Shown in pieces: positions 56,822 through 64,000 of a stretch of DNA of 64,000 bases (positions within the stretch are counted from its first letter, which is position 1; each line of letters begins with the position of its first letter). The notes beneath the pieces were generated by a model. It did no database searches. It was given only the letters and a program-made list of their open reading frames with translations, and was not told the DNA's origin. This DNA is from Haemophilus parainfluenzae T3T1 (GTDB taxonomy: Bacteria > Pseudomonadota > Gammaproteobacteria > Enterobacterales > Pasteurellaceae), in assembly GCF_000210895.1 (NCBI RefSeq), contig NC_015964.1, positions 1,633,501 through 1,697,500 on the forward strand. Reading direction: 5' to 3'. The position numbers and the translations under genes are program-made.

Positions 56822-58156
56822 TTAATATTTATCAATCACATGCGCTTGCACTTCTGCGCCGTAATCGTTAATTTCCTGCCATTGCGGATAAATACCGGCT
56901 AAATCATCATTTGCCATACCTAAACGCACTGCTTGATCCACAATAATACGTGCCACATCAAAATGACGTGAAAGCGGATAAGCCTCTAATTGTTCTTTTA
57001 AGACTAAACTTAAATCAATCGGACGATTATTTTCACGGTATTGAATGAGTAAGTCTTGCATGTGTTCGACGATTTGATCATGTAAATCAGCTAAAGATTC
57101 ATATTGCAATTCTTCAGGTAATTCGCCCAATGCATCATCTTCACGTAATACCATTTCTTCATCTCGCAGATCAACCAAACGTTCCGCTTGAGCAGTCCAC
57201 AAGAACCAAGGATGATCGAAATAGCTGTGGATAGAATTACGCAAGCGTTGTGAGAATACGCGGTTTTTATCCATATCAATGGCGGTACGGATAAATTTAT
57301 GCACGTGACGGTCATAACCAATCCATAAATCAATGGCTTGCTGTCCCCAACTAATAATGCGGTCAAGCTTGGATTGCAAATCAGTGATTAATTGTTCAAT
57401 AAAATACAGCTCATCATGGCCAATTACACAATCTTGAATACGTAATAATTGCGCCTGTAACTTATCACCCGCTGCATTTAAGGTGTCTTGTAACTCACGT
57501 AAATTGCCTGAGGTTTCATCTAATAAACGCTCACAGCTGGAAATTGCAGCCTGCCAATCTTTGGTAAGTAAATTGGCAATTTCTTCTTTAATGCTTTGCT
57601 GATTTTCATCCATCACACGTTGTGATAAATCAATACTATCGAAAATCTCTGCCACAGAATATTTTAACGGAGCGAAAACATTCCGGCGCCAAAAATGCTC
57701 ATTCTCCCCTTTTGCTGTACCTTCTTCTGCAGCATCAGATGCACGCTGAATTTCATCAGCCACAATAGAAAGCTGTACAGAAAGACGCAACGCAGAAAAT
57801 TCACGCTGACGAATATAATAATCTGATACGCCAACACCTAGCGGAGTGAGACGATAAATGGAAAGGCCTTCAGTAAATTCACTGCTGAAACGGTTAAGAA
57901 AACGCTGCTTCACCAATTCATTAATAGCATTATTGGCACGAGTGGCAATCGCGTCCGTTGATTGGTCAAAGGCATTGGCAGTATGGCGGAAAATATCCAC
58001 TAAATCCGCTTCTAGCATCTCACCGTCTAAACGTTCGTTGTTATAAATGGCAATAGCCAATAAAAACACTAAGCGCTCTGTCGGCAGATTTAACGAAAAT
58101 TCCCGCTCTTTCGCCCATGAGACGAGTTCAGGAATGGTTTGTGAGGTTTCGATCAT
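56822..58156 (-). CDS. mukF: MukF, condensin kleisin subunit
   Basis: This 444-residue kleisin joins the MukB heads and binds MukE. The N-terminal winged-helix region ([33 protein letters not shown]) and the C-terminal AQVHVIDKY-like ending agree with the family (E. coli 440). It is the first gene of mukF-mukE-mukB, with a 46-base gap to mukE. Unlike E. coli, no smtA gene precedes it here. Confidence 0.96.
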   Translation of the reverse strand: MIETSQTIPELVSWAKEREFSLNLPTERLVFLLAIAIYNNERLDGEMLEADLVDIFRHTANAFDQSTDAIATRANNAINELVKQRFLNRFSSEFTEGLSIYRLTPLGVGVSDYYIRQREFSALRLSVQLSIVADEIQRASDAAEEGTAKGENEHFWRRNVFAPLKYSVAEIFDSIDLSQRVMDENQQSIKEEIANLLTKDWQAAISSCERLLDETSGNLRELQDTLNAAGDKLQAQLLRIQDCVIGHDELYFIEQLITDLQSKLDRIISWGQQAIDLWIGYDRHVHKFIRTAIDMDKNRVFSQRLRNSIHSYFDHPWFLWTAQAERLVDLRDEEMVLREDDALGELPEELQYESLADLHDQIVEHMQDLLIQYRENNRPIDLSLVLKEQLEAYPLSRHFDVARIIVDQAVRLGMANDDLAGIYPQWQEINDYGAEVQAHVIDKY

Positions 58157-58588
58157 TCGGTTACAAAAGCTTAAAATTGAACAAAAAATTTCTGAGATTA
58201 TACAGGATTTTTTCTCAATCTTGAAAATCTTCTTGCAAATTGACCGCTCTTTTTAAATTTAAAATATCCTTAACTTAAATAAGGAAATATATTTCCGAAT
58301 AATCGAACAACATTCAAACAAAATTTACAATTCTTTACAAAATTACCATACTCATTTACTTTTCTATACAAAAAAAGCTATCTATAATCCCAGCGTATAG
58401 ATACGCAATCGTTTTCTTAGTGAAAGATATTTTAATTATCCTGTTTTAAAAAACATTATAAATCAATAATTGAATCTATGATCGACTCGTATTCTATATT
58501 GTTCTGTGTATATTTTATACAAAACTCTATGAAATTTTTTAATTACATGCAATTTATGTAGTTAAAGAAGAAAATCAAGCGAGGACAT
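58157..58588. other. Divergent promoter region between mukF and the autotransporter gene
   Basis: These 432 AT-rich bases contain no gene. A TATAAT box at 58383-58388 is a candidate -10 for the autotransporter and is followed by a perfect palindrome-like GCGTATAGATACGC (58393-58406). This would give a leader of about 180 bases. The mukF promoter must lie at the left edge. Confidence 0.5.
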
Positions 58589-60361
58589 ATGAAAAACTTT
58601 AAATTTAATGCTATCACGGCATTAATTGTGGGGCTGAATATGGCCGCAGTCAATGCTGCAGATGGTCCCATTCTTAATAATGGTTTAGATAATACTGCAA
58701 CAGGACAAAATGTCATTGTTATAGGACATAAATCTGTTGTCGGAGGAGAGAATTCTACATCTATCGGCACTAATACAACAGCAGATGGTATTAATGCCCT
58801 AGCTCTTGGTACTGATGCAAAAGCAAAAGTCACAAATCCTGCTGCTGCAAATTCTAATAAACCTGCAAATTTGATTGCAATTGGTACAAATGCTAAATCT
58901 GAAGCAGCTGAAACAGTGGCTATTGGGGAATCAGCTAAAGCATCAAAACAAAATGCTAATGCCTTTGGTTCAAAAGCAAAAGCTGAGGGAGAAAGTTCAT
59001 TAGCTTTAGGCTCTGGTTCATATGCAAAAGAAGACTCATCAGTAGCAATTGGTAATGATTCCAATGCCACTGCTGAATCTTCAGTCGCAGTCGGAGAATC
59101 TACAAATGCAACTGCTGTTTTTGCTACTGCTATAGGTGATAGTTCAACTGCTGCAGGTGTACGTAGCGTTGCAATCAGCGTAAATTCTAAAGCTAAAGCA
59201 GAGGATTCTATTGCGATTGGTGCGAATACAAGTTCTGAAATTAGAGGGGTTTCTATTGGAGCTGGTGCTTCTGCACATTATCAAGGTATTTCTGTTGGTT
59301 ATGAAAGTAAGGCAACAGGTATTGGTTCAATTGCAACTGGAGTTGGCTCAACTGCGGCGGGATTATCTGCTATTGCAACAGGTTCAAATGCAACTTCGTC
59401 AGGTATAGCATCAATAGCTGTTGGTGACAAATCTAAAGCAACTGCAGGTTATGCTGTTGCAATTGGTGATAAAGCAAGTGCAACTCACGGCTCAAGTGTG
59501 GCGTTAGGTAATGCTTCAGAAACAAAACAGGCTGCTGCAGTAAATGACGCTACTGTAAATGGTATTTCTTATAATGCCTTTGCTGGAACAGATGCGACTG
59601 GGACAGTCTCCGTTGGTTCAGTAGGCAATGAACAATTTACTCGTCAAATTGTTAATGTTGGTGCGGGTGAAATTTCCAAAACATCTACTGACGCAATCAA
59701 TGGTTCACAACTTTATATGGTCGCCGAGCAAGTTGGTGAAAATAAAAAACGTATCGAGAACATCCGAGTTCGCGCAGGTGATGTAAAAGTAAAAGCTGGT
59801 GATAACATCGATGTAGAAGAAACTCACGATGATGCTAACCAAGTAAAAACCTATACTGTTAGTACCAAAAAAGACATCAAAGCAAATTCTTATACCATTA
59901 ATAATTCCAATATCAAAATTGATCAAAACGGAATTAATGCAGGTAACAAAAAAGTTATCAACGTTGCAAATGGTGAAAATGATAACGATGCGGTTAATGT
60001 TTCACAATTAAATAAAGTGAAAACTGATGTGGCTAACAATACTAAAAATATTGCTACAAACACTCAAAACATCGCTAACAATACTAAAGCAATTAATACT
60101 TTAAATAAGAAAGTTCATGATGTTGACCGTAAATCTCGCGCAGGTATTGCTGGCGTTGCAGCAATTGCCTCAGCTCCATCTGCTCGTAAAGATGGTAAGA
60201 GCATGGTATCAACTGGGGTTGCTCACCACCGTGGTGAAAGTGCGATTGCAATCAAAGCGTCTCGCAACTCTGACAATGGTCATTGGTCATCGAACGTAAA
60301 TGGTGCAGCAGATACTCGTGGTCAATGGACTGTAGGTGCTGGCGTAGGTTACGAATGGTAA
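58589..60361 (+). CDS. YadA/Hia-like trimeric autotransporter adhesin
   Basis: This 590-residue surface protein has a 23-residue signal peptide ending AAVNA. A head (about 25-310) is built of many Hep/Hag-type 14-residue repeats (for example SVAVGESTNATAVF, SIAIGANTSSEI, AIATGSNATSSGI). A neck segment STDAINGSQLYMVAEQVGENKKR precedes a short stalk with Asn-rich heptads (NNTKNIATNTQNIANN). The C-terminal YadA anchor (about 520-590) is AGIAGVAAIASAPSARK...VGAGVGYEW. Three chains form one 12-strand pore in the outer membrane; adhesion to host or other cells is the usual role. No simple-sequence repeat for phase variation was seen. Confidence 0.93.
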   Translation: MKNFKFNAITALIVGLNMAAVNAADGPILNNGLDNTATGQNVIVIGHKSVVGGENSTSIGTNTTADGINALALGTDAKAKVTNPAAANSNKPANLIAIGTNAKSEAAETVAIGESAKASKQNANAFGSKAKAEGESSLALGSGSYAKEDSSVAIGNDSNATAESSVAVGESTNATAVFATAIGDSSTAAGVRSVAISVNSKAKAEDSIAIGANTSSEIRGVSIGAGASAHYQGISVGYESKATGIGSIATGVGSTAAGLSAIATGSNATSSGIASIAVGDKSKATAGYAVAIGDKASATHGSSVALGNASETKQAAAVNDATVNGISYNAFAGTDATGTVSVGSVGNEQFTRQIVNVGAGEISKTSTDAINGSQLYMVAEQVGENKKRIENIRVRAGDVKVKAGDNIDVEETHDDANQVKTYTVSTKKDIKANSYTINNSNIKIDQNGINAGNKKVINVANGENDNDAVNVSQLNKVKTDVANNTKNIATNTQNIANNTKAINTLNKKVHDVDRKSRAGIAGVAAIASAPSARKDGKSMVSTGVAHHRGESAIAIKASRNSDNGHWSSNVNGAADTRGQWTVGAGVGYEW

Positions 60362-60377
60362 TCTGATTTTAATCTAA

Positions 60378-60412
60378 AAACAAAGAGCCACAAATTTGTG
60401 GCTCTTTCTCTC
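60378..60412 (+). terminator. Terminator of the autotransporter gene
   Basis: AAAGAGCCACAAATTTGTGGCTCTTT is a long perfect stem followed by a pyrimidine run, 20 bases after the stop. Confidence 0.85.
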
Positions 60413-60445
60413 TTCTCAAAATAATCAAAAATTTGACCGCACTTA

Positions 60446-60541
60446 TTACAATAGATATCGCCAAACGAATGCGCTAACTAAAATAATCAGCATGATAATA
60501 ATTTGTATTAAACGTTTTTTGGTTAATTTTTCTGCAGCCAT
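60446..60541 (-). CDS. 31-residue single-helix membrane peptide
   Basis: A short frame on the minus strand starts MAAEKLTKKRLIQ, runs through one hydrophobic helix (IIIMLIILVSAFVW) and ends RYLL. A basic N-terminal end and one helix are the usual shape of small inner-membrane proteins. The ATG has GAAGAG nine bases before. It lies divergent to fnr, in a 280-base gap that has no other gene. The family is not recognised; conservation of the frame in related genomes would settle whether it is real. Confidence 0.55.
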   Translation of the reverse strand: MAAEKLTKKRLIQIIIMLIILVSAFVWRYLL

Positions 60542-60593
60542 ATTGATTTGCTCTTCGATAACTTCTGAAATTGACTATTTAGTGGTAGAATAA

Positions 60594-60607
60594 TTGCGTT
60601 AGATCAA
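60594..60607. promoter_or_regulatory. Possible FNR box upstream of fnr
   Basis: TTGCGTTAGATCAA fits TTGAT-N4-ATCAA with two differences in the left half. It lies 33-46 bases before the fnr ATG, suited to autoregulation. Confidence 0.4.
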
Positions 60608-60639
60608 TTTTACACTATATTTATCGATTTGAGGAATAA

Positions 60640-61413
60640 ATGAAGAATTTCGTTTCAGAAACCAAATCAGGACGCAGAGTTCAATCTGGCGGTTGTGCAA
60701 TCCATTGTCAAGATTGCAGTATTAGCCAACTTTGTATCCCTTTCACATTGAACGAACATGAGCTCGATCAGCTTGATAATATCATCGAGCGTAAAAAACC
60801 CATCCAAAAATCTCAAGTCCTTTTTAAAGCCGGTGATACACTGAATTCCATTTATGCGATTCGTTCTGGAACCATTAAAACTTATACCATTAGCGAAGCC
60901 GGTGAAGAACAAATTACCTCTTTCCACTTACCTGGTGATTTAGTGGGCTTTGATGCGATCACAAATATGCAACATCCAAGTTTTGCACAGGCTTTGGAAA
61001 CCGCTATGGTATGTGAAATTCCATTTGATATCTTAGATGACTTATCTGGAAAAATGCCTAAGCTTCGTCAACAAATTATGCGTTTGATGAGTAGTGAAAT
61101 CAAAAGCGATCAAGAAATGATTTTATTACTGTCTAAAATGAACGCTGAAGAACGTTTAGCGGCATTTATTCACAATCTATCAAAACGTTACTCCGCTCGC
61201 GGTTTCTCTGCGAAAGAATTCCGTTTAACCATGACCCGTAGTGATATCGGTAACTATCTCGGTTTAACTGTTGAAACCATCAGCCGTTTACTTGGACGTT
61301 TCCAAAAATTGGGTGTACTCTCTGTTCAAGGTAAATACATTACTATTAATGATATTAATGCCTTGATTGATTTAACCGGTGTACATAAAACCAAAATCCA
61401 ATTAGCAGAATAA
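60640..61413 (+). CDS. fnr: FNR, oxygen-sensing transcription regulator
   Basis: This 257-residue CRP/FNR-family regulator switches genes between aerobic and anaerobic growth. The N-terminal cluster [14 protein letters not shown] (Cys 19, 23, 26, 32) has the E. coli spacing. The fourth cluster ligand is in MVCEIPFD, and the helix-turn-helix reads [23 protein letters not shown] with the Glu-x-x-Ser-Arg recognition residues. uspE follows, as in many gammaproteobacteria. Confidence 0.97.
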   Translation: MKNFVSETKSGRRVQSGGCAIHCQDCSISQLCIPFTLNEHELDQLDNIIERKKPIQKSQVLFKAGDTLNSIYAIRSGTIKTYTISEAGEEQITSFHLPGDLVGFDAITNMQHPSFAQALETAMVCEIPFDILDDLSGKMPKLRQQIMRLMSSEIKSDQEMILLLSKMNAEERLAAFIHNLSKRYSARGFSAKEFRLTMTRSDIGNYLGLTVETISRLLGRFQKLGVLSVQGKYITINDINALIDLTGVHKTKIQLAE

Positions 61414-61416
61414 TTT

Positions 61417-61443
61417 AAAAGCGTGAGTTTTCACGCTTTTTTA
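61417..61443 (+). terminator. Terminator of fnr
   Basis: AAAAGCGTGA and TCACGCTTTT form a perfect stem with a short loop and a T run right after the stop. Confidence 0.85.
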
Positions 61444-61550
61444 ACATTTGAAACAAAAAAACTTGCACGAGATCACTTTTTTGATAATCGGTTCTTGTCA
61501 TCGTTTAAAATCTTTTCTATCCTATTGATATCTCATATCTTGGAGGTTTT

Positions 61551-62474
61551 ATGAAATTTAATAATATTCTTGTTGTACTCAATCCTGATAACGAAAAACA
61601 ATATGCTCTAGCTCGTGCTGTTCGTCTTGTTAAAGAACAGCAAAATGAAACAAAGGTAAAAATCACCACCCTTTTGAGTGTTTATGACTTATCGTATGAG
61701 ATGTCAGCGCTTCTTTCTTCTGAAGAACGCAGTGAAATGCATAAAACAGCCGTTGAACAACAACGTCAAGCTGTGCAATTTTATTTAGATAAATATGCTG
61801 ATCCGGAAATTGAGTTTGAATCTCACATTGTATGGAGCAGCAATGAAGCGGATGCAATTCGTGAAGAAGTTGAAAAGAATCAATACGACCTCGTTGTGAA
61901 ATACACTAAAGATGAAGAGAGTTTCACTTCATTGATTTTCACACCAGTAGATTGGCAATTATTGCGTAAATGTCCAATTCCAGTATTAATGGTGCGTGAT
62001 GGTGACTGGAAACACCAACGCCGTATTTTAGTTGCTGTTAATGTGTCAGGTGAACAAGAATATCAAGATGAATTCAACCGAGAGTTAGTTTCAACAGGCA
62101 TGAATTTAGCGGAAAACTTAAACCGTGGTAACGTACATTTAGTGGCAGCCTACCCTGTTGCGCCAATTAATATGGCAATTGATTTACCTGAATTTAATAC
62201 TTCAGGTTATGAAAATGGCATTCGCGGCCAGCACCTCATCAATATGAAAGCCTTACGTCAAAAATTTGGTATTGATGAAGATCATACCCATGTACGTGAA
62301 GGTTTCCCTGAAGAAGTGATTCCTGAAGTGGCGAAAGAAATTGAAGCTGAATTAGTGATTTTAGGCACAGTAGGTAGAACAGGTTTATCTGCAGCGTTAT
62401 TAGGTAATACAGCTGAACATGTGATTAGTAAATTAAGCTGCAATCTACTAGCCATTAAACCTTCTAAAAAATAA
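61551..62474 (+). CDS. uspE: Universal stress protein E
   Basis: This 307-residue protein has two tandem Usp domains. The first opens FNNILVVLNPDNEKQYALARAVRL. The second opens RRILVAVNVSGEQEYQ and ends with GTVGRTGLSAALLGNTAEHVI, the G-x2-G-x9-G(S/T)-type nucleotide-binding signature. UspE supports stress survival and aggregation in E. coli. It is placed after fnr but has its own upstream gap of 137 bases and the fnr terminator, so it is a separate unit. Confidence 0.94.
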   Translation: MKFNNILVVLNPDNEKQYALARAVRLVKEQQNETKVKITTLLSVYDLSYEMSALLSSEERSEMHKTAVEQQRQAVQFYLDKYADPEIEFESHIVWSSNEADAIREEVEKNQYDLVVKYTKDEESFTSLIFTPVDWQLLRKCPIPVLMVRDGDWKHQRRILVAVNVSGEQEYQDEFNRELVSTGMNLAENLNRGNVHLVAAYPVAPINMAIDLPEFNTSGYENGIRGQHLINMKALRQKFGIDEDHTHVREGFPEEVIPEVAKEIEAELVILGTVGRTGLSAALLGNTAEHVISKLSCNLLAIKPSKK

Positions 62475-62499
62475 GCCTATTTAGCTTTTTATTTAAAAT

Positions 62500-62546
62500 A
62501 AGTGCGGTCAAAAAAAAACAATCATTTTAATGACCGCACTTTTTTG
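62500..62546 (+). terminator. Terminator of uspE made of inverted uptake signals
   Basis: AAGTGCGGTCA and TGACCGCACTT are exact inverses with a 20-base A/T loop and a T run after the second arm. Confidence 0.85.
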
Positions 62547-62555
62547 TTAAAAAAA

Positions 62556-62571
62556 TGTGAAGTTCCTCACA
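62556..62571. promoter_or_regulatory. Predicted CRP binding site upstream of the DUF4198 gene
   Basis: TGTGAAGTTCCTCACA matches TGTGA-N6-TCACA exactly and lies 102-117 bases before the ATG. Confidence 0.7.
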
Positions 62572-62672
62572 AAATCAACTTTTTCCATTCGTCTCATCAT
62601 TTCTTTTTCGTTATACTCATCCGCCCTATCGAAGACTTTCTATAAATTGATTTTGATTAAAAAGGAAAGACA

Positions 62673-63509
62673 ATGAAAAAAACATTAATTGCAGCACTAC
62701 TTGGTTTCTCTGCGCTCGCACAAGCTCATGAAGTTTGGGTTGCAACACCTGCACAACTTGCTTCTAATTCCGTTTTAAAAGCTGATTTAGCTTATGGTGA
62801 CTACCCTTACGTTGAAAAAATTCCTGAAAAACGTCTTGCTATTTTTCCACCGATGGAACTCATCAATCAAGATGGTGAAATGCAAACATTAGTACAAAAA
62901 GGTGAAAACTACCAATATCAATCAGAAAAACCGTTAAAAGATGGTTCATATTGGGTAACAGCGACTTATAAACCAACTTTCTGGTCACAAAATAATGAAG
63001 GTTGGAAAATGGATAACTTACAAGGCACACCAAATGCATTCTATTGCGAACAAACTCAAATGTTTGGTAAAGCCTTTACCGTTGTTGGTAAGAAACCGTT
63101 GAATGCAGATATGTCGATGACACGCCTCGGCTTACCACTTGAAATCGTGCCACTTAAAGATCCAAAAGCAATTAAAGCGGGCGAAGCTTTCCCTCTTCAA
63201 ATTTTCTATAAAGACAAACCACTTGCGGGCGAAACGATTATTGCAACGTCTGATACCTTTGTCGTAAAAGATATGGAAGCAGCAACATCTCACCGTGAAC
63301 CACAAGCGTTCTCAGGTAAAACAGATAGTGAAGGTAAAGTTAACTTTATTCCATTAATTGAAGGCGTTTGGAAACTTAAAGTGATTCATAAAGAACCATT
63401 TGAAGATCAAAAAGTTTGTCAACATTCAGCGAATTACGCGACGTTAATTCTCCCTGTTGGTAAAGCTAGGGCTAAACTGCCACCAAAACCAGAACATCAT
63501 CACCATTAA
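62673..63509 (+). CDS. DUF4198 periplasmic protein (metal-associated family, NikK-like)
   Basis: This 278-residue protein has a signal peptide ending LAQAHEVWV, so the mature protein begins with His-Glu, as in DUF4198. A beta-sandwich-like body ([48 protein letters not shown]) is followed by a His-rich end (PEHHHH). Members include NikK, the periplasmic nickel component next to ECF-type nickel transporters in Haemophilus. No transporter genes accompany this copy, so metal binding is plausible but unproven. A perfect CRP site lies upstream. Confidence 0.85.
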   Translation: MKKTLIAALLGFSALAQAHEVWVATPAQLASNSVLKADLAYGDYPYVEKIPEKRLAIFPPMELINQDGEMQTLVQKGENYQYQSEKPLKDGSYWVTATYKPTFWSQNNEGWKMDNLQGTPNAFYCEQTQMFGKAFTVVGKKPLNADMSMTRLGLPLEIVPLKDPKAIKAGEAFPLQIFYKDKPLAGETIIATSDTFVVKDMEAATSHREPQAFSGKTDSEGKVNFIPLIEGVWKLKVIHKEPFEDQKVCQHSANYATLILPVGKARAKLPPKPEHHHH

Positions 63510-63514
63510 TCATA

Positions 63515-63548
63515 AAAAAAGTGCGGTCAAATTTAACCGCACTTTTTT
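63515..63548. terminator. Bidirectional terminator made of inverted uptake signals
   Basis: AAAAAAGTGCGGT and ACCGCACTTTTTT flank a short AT loop. It serves the DUF4198 gene and, on the other strand, overlaps the last codon of the LOG gene. Confidence 0.85.
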
Positions 63549-64000
63549 AATATGTTCTTAATGCTGGAGGTTTATAATGTTCAATAAAGCTTTCTATTTC
63601 TTGAAGATCATTCGAGAATAAAATTTTCTCAAAATCACCTTGAGTAAAAAAGCCTTCTTTCACCATATGGCTAAAAAAGGACTTTAATGAATCGAAATAC
63701 CCCTTTTCATTAAATAGAATACAAGGATTATTATTTTTCCCTATTCTAGCCCAAGAAATCACTTCAGCAATCTCTTCTAAAGTGCCAGGTCCACCAGGCA
63801 AAGCGATATAAGCATCACCGAGCTCAATCATTTTATTTTTTCGCTCAGACATGCTTTCAACAACCACGGTCTTGGTCAAATTAGGATGTGCAACTTCTCT
63901 GTCTTGTAAAAATTGAGGAATAATGCCAATTACCTTGCCTTGATGAGCAAGTACAGTATCTGAAACCACGCCCATTAATCCCAATTTTCCGCCACCATAG
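63547..64000 (-). CDS. LOG-family nucleotide phosphoribohydrolase (N-terminus cut by window end)
   Basis: About 150 C-terminal residues are visible; the frame is open to the window edge, where it begins YGGGKLGLMG. The catalytic LOG motif is LPGGPGTLEEIAEVISW, with ESMSERKNKMIELGDAYIA before it. LOG proteins cleave nucleoside 5'-monophosphates to base and ribose 5-phosphate; bacterial members act on cytokinin-type or other nucleotides (PpnP/YgdH-like roles). The missing N-terminus lies beyond the window. Confidence 0.92.
   Translation of the reverse strand, partial: YGGGKLGLMGVVSDTVLAHQGKVIGIIPQFLQDREVAHPNLTKTVVVESMSERKNKMIELGDAYIALPGGPGTLEEIAEVISWARIGKNNNPCILFNEKGYFDSLKSFFSHMVKEGFFTQGDFEKILFSNDLQEIESFIEHYKPPALRTY

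Noticed and set aside
58543-59070. Long minus-strand frame opposite the autotransporter head
   Set aside because: It arises from the repetitive Ala/Ser/Gly codons of the head repeats; the plus-strand frame has signal peptide, repeats and anchor.
1-64000. Search for CRISPR arrays, insertion sequences and rRNA genes
   Set aside because: No regularly spaced repeats, transposase motifs or rRNA sequence were seen.

Overview
The window looks like a Pasteurellaceae chromosome, most likely genus Haemophilus (inference). It is AT-rich and carries dozens of exact copies of the Hin-type DNA uptake signal AAGTGCGGT / ACCGCACTT, several placed as inverted pairs that serve as terminators. Housekeeping genes (recBD, metE, cdd, ttcA-tusE, ferritins, sbcB, mukFEB, fnr-uspE) are typical gammaproteobacterial types. 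No transposase, integrase, rRNA or CRISPR array was seen. One tRNA is present, tRNA-Leu(CAA).

Layout. 0-4.5 kb: 3' end of recB, recD and grxB. 4.6-5.8 kb: split YjjP/YjjB exporter. 6.0-8.6 kb: tandem pair of secreted Sel1-repeat proteins. 8.7-9.2 kb: Dps-like mini-ferritin. 9.5-15.2 kb: peptide/nickel-type ABC importer with a Tat-type binding protein and a permease-ATPase fusion, carrying two near-duplicate promoter regions, each with a perfect CRP site. 15.3-18.6 kb: cdd and metE, the latter with MetJ boxes. 18.8-26.4 kb: molybdenum-uptake island (FepA-like TonB receptor, two MolA-type binding proteins, MolBC, the molbindin Mop, a SemiSWEET gene and a relic of a second TonB receptor) with ModE-like AT palindromes in front of three units.

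26.6-44.8 kb is an 18-kb, 12-gene locus on one strand. It encodes a membrane-anchored SrfA-like protein, the actin/Hsp70-fold ATPase SrfB, the dynamin-like GTPase SrfC, a single-pass protein, a periplasmic von Willebrand factor A (VWA) protein, an ABC ATPase and FtsX-type permease, a periplasmic formylglycine-generating-enzyme-fold (FGE) protein, two coiled-coil lipoproteins and two tandem transmembrane VWA proteins. The ABC/FGE/lipoprotein/VWA part has the composition of the TagTSRQ-PpkA sensory module of type VI secretion, but no secretion gene, kinase or phosphatase is visible. It is the strongest candidate here for an undescribed system, plausibly an envelope-spanning sensor or remodelling machine.

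45-64 kb: tusE/ttcA, a DUF2513 pseudogene with an in-frame ochre codon, tRNA-Leu, two ferritins, sbcB with a DMT transporter, mukFEB, a YadA-like trimeric autotransporter, a 31-residue membrane peptide, fnr, uspE, a DUF4198 periplasmic protein with a perfect CRP site, and a LOG-family gene cut by the window end.

Limits: all family assignments come from reading motifs. No alignment or database search was run.
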